From: Gymnogyps californianus
Taxonomy: Eukaryota; Chordata; Aves; Accipitriformes; Cathartidae
Direction of reading: 5' to 3'
Assembly: GCF_018139145.2 (NCBI RefSeq)
Contig: NC_059475.1
Coordinates: forward strand, 7,105,437-7,169,436
Length of the DNA stretch: 64,000 bases
The notes under the pieces are model-generated. The model made no database searches. It was given only the letters and a program-made list of their open reading frames with translations, and was not told the DNA's origin. Positions 52,601-61,600 of the stretch are shown here, piece after piece; within the stretch, counting starts at the first letter, position 1, and each line of letters starts with the position of its first letter. Both the position numbers and the translations under genes were made by a program.

Positions 52601-55600
52601 TTGAAGAAGAGCTATTTCACTGCATTTATTTTGTGCTCAACAGAAAAATTTTTAAAGCACTGGTAAGTGGATTACTTTTTTCCACTCCACCTCCCAAGTT
52701 GTATGGAAATGATTGTGTCAACACCAGTAGTATTTTAGGTAAGGACACATTCAGATTAAAATGATACTGCAAAAACATCGTTTGAAAAGAGTTTATTTGT
52801 TCTGAGCAGAGCTGCTACTGTTCATGTTTACTTGTTACCTAAAGGTTTTAAAATTAAATAATTGAATGTCCAATTAATCATGTTTAGAACTTTATTTTAG
52901 CTTCTTCCAGTATGCAGAGCCAATTCTCAATTCAATTCCAACTCAATTTCAAATTGAAATGTCTAATGTCCAGTTCTCAGTACTTAGTACCTAGTAGCAA
53001 TATGTCTTATTCTGTACAGTGACTTATGTTTAGAAATTTTTGTACAACAATGGCTACCTACTGAACAGTAAGTCTTATACTAACAAGCAGTATTGAGGAA
53101 AAAAGCTGTTGAAGAAAACTTACTTTATGTGAGCTCACCAACATAAGCTGCCAATGAGAGAGAGGTAGATTCTTTGTGAAGATTAAAAATCTTCAGTAAT
53201 TTGGAAAATATCCTGGCAACATCTGCTAAAATTATCAACACATTTATCCAACTAGTCAAAAGCAAATGGAAAGAGCACACAATCAGATGAAGAGCATAAA
53301 AAAACCTGAGATGTGTGTTCTTAGAAATTGTCTTGTTAGAAATTATCATAACCTTTCCTGTAAAGGTTACAAAATTTGGAGGACAGTTGTTTCTACCATG
53401 TTTTCTCCTGCATCTAATAAGAGGGGAAAAGGAGTCAAAGTAATGTCTCCTATTTCCTTTTCCAAAGAACAACAAGTAAACAAAAATACCACAAAAGATT
53501 TCTATGGACATCTTCAGGCAAAGACACCATTTACAGCTGAAAAAAGTCCATCTTAACTGAAAAATACGGTGTCCATTTACTTAGGTGAACATACAGTTCA
53601 ACAACATTTAGAAGAGAATAACTGGAAAACCTCCACATAAGACTTTCAAGACAATGCTTCAAATTATGTCTAATGATTTTAATGGAGTGAAATGTTTATG
53701 CCTTAAAAGTTTGTGTGCAATTTGAATAATAGTTATTTTAGTGTTTACTTCAGTAAGAACAGATCTGGCCTTTTACAACACAGGACTTCAAGAAAGGTGG
53801 AACAGAAGTAGATTAATCAAGAACTCTAATGAAGCTTACTAGCATCAAGAATTAAAATTCACGACAATGATAACCCACATATGACAGGACAGAATCTCTA
53901 CAATCGATATTTAGTTACAAAGCATATTATACAGTTTACTGGACCTGTATTCGGGTACATCTCCCTACCAATTCTGCCAGAAAAAAGTCCCTCTAAAAGG
54001 AAAAAAGTATATTAAAAATATGCCTATGATATGAAGTAAATACCAGCTAGGAGCATGGCTTCATGTTTGTCTTGCACATATGCAATACCAGTCTCCAAGT
54101 GAAAACCCCATTGTATGTGAGTCTTGAATTCTTATTTTACAAGTGGTTTAGAGAAGTCTGTATTTCTTTCCTTCTTCAGGTCACAGACTTATACTTCCAC
54201 AAATCCAACCTTACCGTGTCATAAATGCCATTTTTTAGGGGTTTGGTTTTTTTTTTATACAATAAAAAATTACAAATTTCAGGCAGATAATCACAGTCTA
54301 AATTATAAATGAAAATACAGACATATATATACACATATATACACACATGAAACGTGATTTAAAGTAAGAATGGGGTGATTTTTGTAAGCAGAACTGCTAG
54401 CCCTTAAGATTCCAGTGTTCTAGTACTGAAAATAAAGTGTTACAGTATTTGAATTCTCAGATGAGTTATGACAGGAAACAACCCCCACCTCCAAACCCTT
54501 CACTAATCTGCTTTGCCATGACAGAATAAACAGACTAGAAAACCAGTTTTAAAAAAATATACTTTTTGTTTAAAAATAGAAATAAAACAAGAAAGAAAAT
54601 CACTAGAAAAATCACTATTTTAATGCCTTTCATAAAGCTTTGCAGAATATATTTCCATTATGATATGACAGTAGCATCGTGGTTCCTAATGAACGCAATG
54701 CCACAGAATGCAGGTACTTAACACTACCATGATTTTCCAAAAGGTTGCTAGCAATCCAAGATCATATCCAATTTCTTTCTATATGGGAAAGGAGAATGGA
54801 GCAGAGTGGAAGAGTGTGGCAACCCGCTGAGGTCCACTGCCCTCACTCCAAGAGGGAAGGAGAAACAGGCAAGCCAACAACTGCTTTCAACCTTGCTGAA
54901 TCCCTGACTAGCATGGGCAGAACAGGAAGTATAAGCATGCAAGTCTGCAAACTTCCTTTTCCTTCTCTCTGAAAACACAAAAACAAACCCATACCAAAAA
55001 ACCCCTCTCAAACTAAAAACAACCCAACACCACTCCACAAAAAAAAAAACCAAACCAAAAAAAACCCAAACAAAAAAACCCTGAACCCATCCCACCCTCA
55101 ACACAATCTGACCTTTACGTTGCAGACAGTGAAATACTGGGCATCAACTATCTGGTATGATCAACAGCGATACAAATATATGCCAAAAATCATATACACA
55201 CTTAATGAGAACAGACGTAATAAATGGTTCCCCAGAATAATTCTCAACCCCAGAGTGAGCTGTGTAGAGAAAGAAAGCTAAAGGAAGCAGGGAACTAATT
55301 TCACAGTGCTCCAGGGGTCAATGCTCTTCCATGACTACCAGCTTTTGAGAAGCTGAAGTACTATTTATCTGCTTTTCCCTTGTTACCTATGGATGTCTTT
55401 CAATGTTATGGATTATTACCTGTAATCAGAAAGTCCCAGTGTGTTGAGTGCTGCCTATCCAGAGCACAAAATACAAGCATTGGCCCACAGCAGCTGCACT
55501 ATCAGGCCAAGATTTTGCTTGTCATCCCTCAGAACTGCACCTTCTGTAAGGATTCTTCATCCCTTTTTACCCAGGCTACACTCCAGGGCGACTCACTTTA

Positions 55601-58600
55601 CAGCTAAAGAAGAAAAGCCGGCTACATAGAGTTATAGGGAAAAAATGGGGCCATCAGGATACAGCAAAGCAGTCAATTCCATGGTAGAAATAGTGAATCC
55701 TTTGATTCTTGGAAAAATAAACTTATAAAATATTGTACTAAATTGATTCCCGGTCAACCTATAATTAACGGGAAGTCTCATCCCCCCTCAAGGCTGTTAC
55801 TTGAAACTGCAAAACTGTAGTAGCTGCTTAACATTTCAAATCACTTCAACAGAATTATAATACTTACTGACACTGATTCCTTTTCCATCAATGTCATGTG
55901 AAAGTTTCAAATGGAATTATTAATAACACTCACAGGATCTAGGAACATTGGTATATGGGGTATGTTACAACAAGAGAAGGAGGGAGTTATCTGTTGGTTG
56001 AGTGTGTCTAGCCATTGAAAAAGCACACTTATTTCCTATATCCAATTAAGAATGGTATATAATTTATAGAAAGTGGGTCTGAGGCTTGGTTTTACATTTG
56101 GCTCCAATATTTGCAGAAGTGTGCATCCACTGTGTCTATGGATGACATATAGCTTTTGCAGGAGACATTTAAAAGTATTTCCAACAGAGAACAAATTAAT
56201 TATATACTTACGGCATGGGGTGTTTGGTCTGCTCACAAGTTGTGGGAATGCAAAGATAGCTGACAACTCTAGTTCATGGTTTTGATTTTGTTCCTTTTCT
56301 TCAGTCTGGTCAGCCCAAACTACTGATTTTTGTCTTTGAATCAGCTGTTCAAACTCCCCAAATTCGGTCTCAGTTAAATTATTTGTCAACCCAGCTTCTT
56401 TCAAAGTCAGGTATTGCTTGCGAAGAACTGGAAGCAAGCTATTTAGTACTCTGTAAAACAACAAGAGGCAAGACAAATATGACTAAATCATAACTAATCT
56501 GATCCTTACTAGCACCGCCACTATTAGGAATACGAGGGGTTTTTTTGCCCTTCTCCCCCCCCCCCCAAGTTCTGCTGTGTAATTTATTTTGGGGGAATAC
56601 CATGATACTGAGAGGAAATATTCATGACTAGGTAGAGCGATTTTTCTCTTTTGCAAAATCTTGTATTTCACTCTAAGCATTTACTAGGACACTGACGGAA
56701 AAACTGTACTAAGATCTTCAGTCCCTCAAACACCACAGAAATACAGTCAGTATATCTTGAGTTCTGACTTTCTAAAATTAATTATCAGATAAATGAAGAA
56801 GAGTATAAACCAAATAATGTCATTTAAATCAAGCACATCTTAATTAGATGTGCACAGAACCTTATTAGAAGCCTAGACCAAATAAATTTAGATACTAGGA
56901 TCTTTAATTAAAGAATGGAATACATTAAGATCCACACACAGCTGCAAATCAAATTGAAGTGACAAAAGTTTGGGAATTCTACCTGAACACAGGAATTCAT
57001 TAACTGTGGAGTCAGTTGCAACACTAAACAGTAGGTTGAAGCAATAGGGAAAGGGATATGTACATAAAAACCCAAAGAAGCAACTCTGTAATTACTAACA
57101 ATGTAGCTTTAAAAATTTCGCTTTCAGTTTTGCAGGTGTATGTATTTGTTTTTGTAATGTTTATGGTAACAGCCTTTTCTCCAAAGGAGGAAGAAAAGCT
57201 GGTTATTTCATTTTGGAATGATGTAATTATAAATTTAATATACTTATTTACTGAACAGATTTGCGATTACTTTCCATTCCTTATGTCACACTCTGAAAGC
57301 TAGTCTCCAACATTTTCAAGGCTGATAATAGAAAAAGAGCTGATGCTTACCTGCAAATTCAGCTTTTTTCAGTCTGACTAGCTATGTAACAGTCTGATAG
57401 TAACATTTTTTAACACAGGTAAATTAATTAATGTCTACAGTGCAAGAAATTAAAAGAGAACACAAACACTTAAATTAATACTGGTGTTCAACACAGAAGA
57501 AGAAAATAAGACACCTTGATCTATTGAACAATTTGTAAAAACTATGCAAAGAAGAAAACTGAAATAAGAAGCACTAGAGTATACCTGCATATTCTGTTAA
57601 ACAATGGTGGATACAGACCAAGATTTATGAAGTGATTATTATTTTTACATATATTTTTGCTTAAGAAAACACAATTCTAACTTAGGAAAAAAGTTTGAGA
57701 AAAAAAATATCTTGCTTCTGTTTCAACTAAAACTAAATTCTATAGATATGTCTTCTGAAGTTACAAATGTCAGAATACAAGTCTTATCACGCCTGCTATG
57801 AAACTATACTTACTTTTCTGTCTGTTTATAATGCTGATCTTGAAGGGACACCAGAGATAACATGTGCTCAATCTGGGCTTTCAGGTCCTTAACTTCTAGG
57901 TTTAAATGGCAACACTGCAGATCTTTACAGAGTTCCTTGGGAAATTAGCAAGAAAAAAAACAAAAAACTGCACATCAAACTGATAGTGACAAACTAAAAT
58001 TTAAACTAGAAATAATATTAATTCATCCTATATTGAAAAGTAAAGATGGAGTGGATCTATATTATTATAAGAAAGTTTTATGGTAGAAAAGTATGAATTG
58101 TTTGATTTTTATTTACATGCATAAATATTGCTTTGTAGATTCCTTTGACCAATAGTGGGTGTGCTGTAATTAGCATTAAGAATCCAACAGGCACACAGGT
58201 ATGCTTATCTGTGCATGCCCAAAAATACATTTGCCTCTTTTACTGTGTACTTGCTCCATATCTGAATTTCAGTGACACTGTCTGAGATAAGTCTTCACTG
58301 TATTCGGTCATCTTCCTGAGATGCCAGTATCCTGTTTGAAATATCTTAAAGTTAATTTCTTTTAAGGTATCAACACATTTTAGTCATCCCAATAAAAATA
58401 CAAGTATCGAAATATATTCCATTATATGAGTCACATAAGTGCTCATTACACTATCATTTAAGACACTCCAATTGCTCACTGAAACTAAAAGGCAGGGAGG
58501 AACAACCCCCCACTTTTTTTTCCCCTCTTCTCCGTGTTCCTGCACAGACCTTCATCCCTTCCCTTCTGCCAGCTCTGGTGCTTGTCTGAGGCTGCACCGA

Positions 58601-61600
58601 GCTGACTCTACTTGCTAAAACTTGGCAGAGAACTTAACACAACTTCCCACTTCTTTCCCCCTTCCCATTCCTCCCCTAGCACCCTCCAAAAAGCAGTTTT
58701 TTTGGCCAGGCTAAGAATTGGGTTGTCACATGGTTCAACAAGCATCAGGAGCTCCTGTGAAGGTAAGACTAGAAATGTATGGCCAGGAGCAGGATCAACA
58801 CTCTAGCAGCCATCTGAACTGCTCAGCCATAGCATACTTATTCCCCTTTAGCATGCATTTTTATACGTAATCGTACACTTTCATGAACAAGGAATACTCG
58901 CACAAACAATGAAGTACTTTTAGGGTGGAAGAACAAAACAGCTAACACTAGAATTTGAAACCACCCTAAAAGAATGGCAGAAGCCATGAGTAGAAGCGAG
59001 ACGAAGAGACGAAAAAAAACCCCAGCAAAACAACAAACCACAATGATCTATTCTGTTGTGGTTTAACCCCAGCCGGCAGCTAAGCACCACGCAGCCGCTC
59101 CCTCACTCCCTGCCCTGCTCCCAGTGGGATGGGGAGGAGAATCAGGAAAGAAGGTAAAACTCATGGGTTGAGATAAGAATGGCTTAATAACTAAAGTAAA
59201 ATATAGTACTAACAATAATAATAGTGAAATATAATAATAATAATAGTTGTAATGAAAAGGAATATAACAAAAAAAGAAGAGGGGAAAAAAAAGGAAAAAA
59301 AACCCCCAGTGATGCACAATGCAATTGCTCACCACCCGCTGACCGATGCCAGAGCCGCAATCCACCCCTGCCGGCCAGCTCCCCCCTGTTTATATACTGG
59401 GCATGACGTTCCATGGTATGGAATATCCCTTTGGCTAGTTCGGGTCAGCTGTCCTGGCTGTGCTCCCTCCCAGCTCCTTGCACACCTGCTTGCTGGCAGA
59501 GCATGGGAGACTGAAAAGTCCTTGGCTTAAGATAAGCGCTACTGAGCAACAACTAAAACATCAGAGTGTTATCAACATTATTCTCACACTAAATCCAAAA
59601 CACAGCACTGTACCAGCCACTAAGAAGAGAGTTAGCTCTGTCCCAGCCAAAACCAGGACAATTCTTAACTATAGTCAGATGTTGCCATGAAATCTGACCT
59701 TGAAGTGAAAGGCATTTTACCTTTGGAATACACCCATCTTGACCCAGGAGGCGCATTTCATTTTCAACACGATGCAGCCAATTGGTATTTTCCTCAAAAC
59801 GTTCAACCTCCTCTTCTTTCTTCTTCTGCATGTGTACACGGTGGGTTCTAAGCATTGCAAGCCTTTGATTCCGCTTGCAAGTGGCCTAAAAAAAAAAAAA
59901 AAAAAAAATCAGCATTTAAGGGGAAAACATTCAAATGATATTCACAAACATCTCTATATAAAAAAAGATTTTTTCCATACTTTTATAGTCAACTAGGCAT
60001 AGCAAACATTTTGCATTTTTGACCAGTTTAATAAAAGTGAAGTAGCACATTCTCCTTACGGACATTACTGAGTTATATTTAAACATTTTCAAATTTTTTT
60101 TTCCTGGAAGCCCTTATAATGGAGACTATAGTCATTTGATTATTCCTTTAAAGAATATGACATTGGATTTGATCAATTTCTGTTCTAGGCCGTAATTATC
60201 TTAAGTTGGAAAGATGGGAAAAACTACATGTGCACATACAGACAAACAGACTTCTAGATGCAACATAACCTAGTAATTTCTAGTAACTCAAGCATGAATA
60301 TGAAGAAGGAATTTTATCTGCTTTATTTTCCTAATGCAATATGTCCTAGAAAAAGCCCACTAAAGGATAAAGTATTTGGCAAAGGAAAACCCTCTATCTT
60401 CAAGCATCAAAATTCTTCTGATGCTTCTCTGAAATCTGACAACAAAAAGGCACAAAACCAGCAACAGCAAACTGGATATGAATGAGGTAGTGTCCTAACA
60501 AGGCAAAGGAGACTCTTTCTATTCAGAGGACAACTATAGTTTGCAGTATACTTTAAAAATTAGGTTACTAACTCAACTAGTCATAGAGAACGTTAACTTC
60601 AGATGAAGTTCAGAGTTCAGCTTTGCCTAAACTTTAATTATTAAAAAACCCCCACAAACACTTAAAGTATATTGCTACACTCAACAAAAAGAAACATACA
60701 GAACCCAGTTTTTAAAAATTATATAACCTAAATCTCTATGTCCGTACATTCCAAAATTAACACTCTAAATGAAAACTTCATCAATTAGAATAAATCTACA
60801 TACTTAGAATAGCAGGGCAAATTAGTTCTATTATAAAATGCCATAAGAAACTCTGAATGTACCTCCCTAATGTTGCACAAAGCAGAAATTACTCTAACTG
60901 GTGCCCTTCTGAACATGCTGTAGAAATCAGGAACAGTACCTGGAGAGATGCAGATTGCATTTCTTAAGCTGACTTTTCAAAACACTTACTTCAACACATG
61001 GCATGCAGTACACAGAACCAGCATGGTAAAGACACCTGAACTACATGTGTGCTCCAGGCAACTTACCAGGTCAAAGACTAGATTCTAGCCAGAATTTCAC
61101 TTCGCTTTCTCTTTAGACTGTCTTATCTGCTAAGATGACAGAGGATCCAGAGGAGACAAAGCCACTTTGTAAAGGACCAGCTCCTTAGGGAAAGTACCAG
61201 GAGGAAGAGTTAACTGTCAGACTAAAGCTCACAATAACCACTGGTTCCCTCTGACCAGTGAGACTAGGGCAGAGCTTTCAGGACTGCTGAAGCAGAGAAA
61301 TTCAAATGCATTGTGTTGCATACTTCAGCTTTTACACAGTGCAAGAGAGTTATTAGGATTGAAGGTGGTATTGACAATATCCCACCATTTCATGAACCCA
61401 TCCCATAGGTTCCCAGGAGAACAGGACAGGTTACATCAATGTGCTACAACAGAAAAAAAATGTAGTTATGCATGCTACCTGTACACAACCTCTGGAACAC
61501 GTGTACTCCTAGGCAAGATACTTGGTTGCTACTCTGTTTTGTAATTGGAAAAAAAAAAAAAAAAAAAAAATCACAAGAGGTATAGAAGAAATCATCCCTC

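Larger units (their letters stand above)
43314..56211 (-). other. KIF18A: KIF18A large intron (12.9 kb)
   Basis: The phase-matched exons on each side (C|GT junction giving Arg) and agreement with the human protein order show no coding exon is needed between them. The intron is very AT-rich. It has a TG-rich patch near 45255-45280, an AC/TA microsatellite at about 54319-54347, an A/C low-complexity tract at 54967-55084, and scattered homeobox-type ATTA motifs around 49720-50260. I recognised no LINE, LTR or DNA transposon in it. Confidence 0.85.
57936..59720 (-). other. KIF18A: KIF18A intron hosting a solo LTR
   Basis: Intron of 1785 bp. About one third is the LTR at 59054-59660. The remaining part (57936-59053) is AT-rich apart from a C/T-rich segment at about 58500-58690 that I could not assign. 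Confidence 0.85.

Noticed and set aside
52432..52764. 110-codon plus-strand frame
   Set aside because: Phe/Leu/Tyr-rich translation of AT-rich intron; no motif.
53125..53511. 128-codon minus-strand frame in the large KIF18A intron
   Set aside because: Hydrophobic and low-complexity, overlapped by a similar frame on the other strand, and not part of human KIF18A. A rough stop-codon estimate says one frame this long is expected in the window by chance.
54748..55104. 118-codon minus-strand frame rich in Phe, Val and Trp
   Set aside because: It is the translation of the A/C low-complexity tract.
59063..59530. Several 60-100-codon frames
   Set aside because: All lie in the solo LTR, which has no coding capacity.
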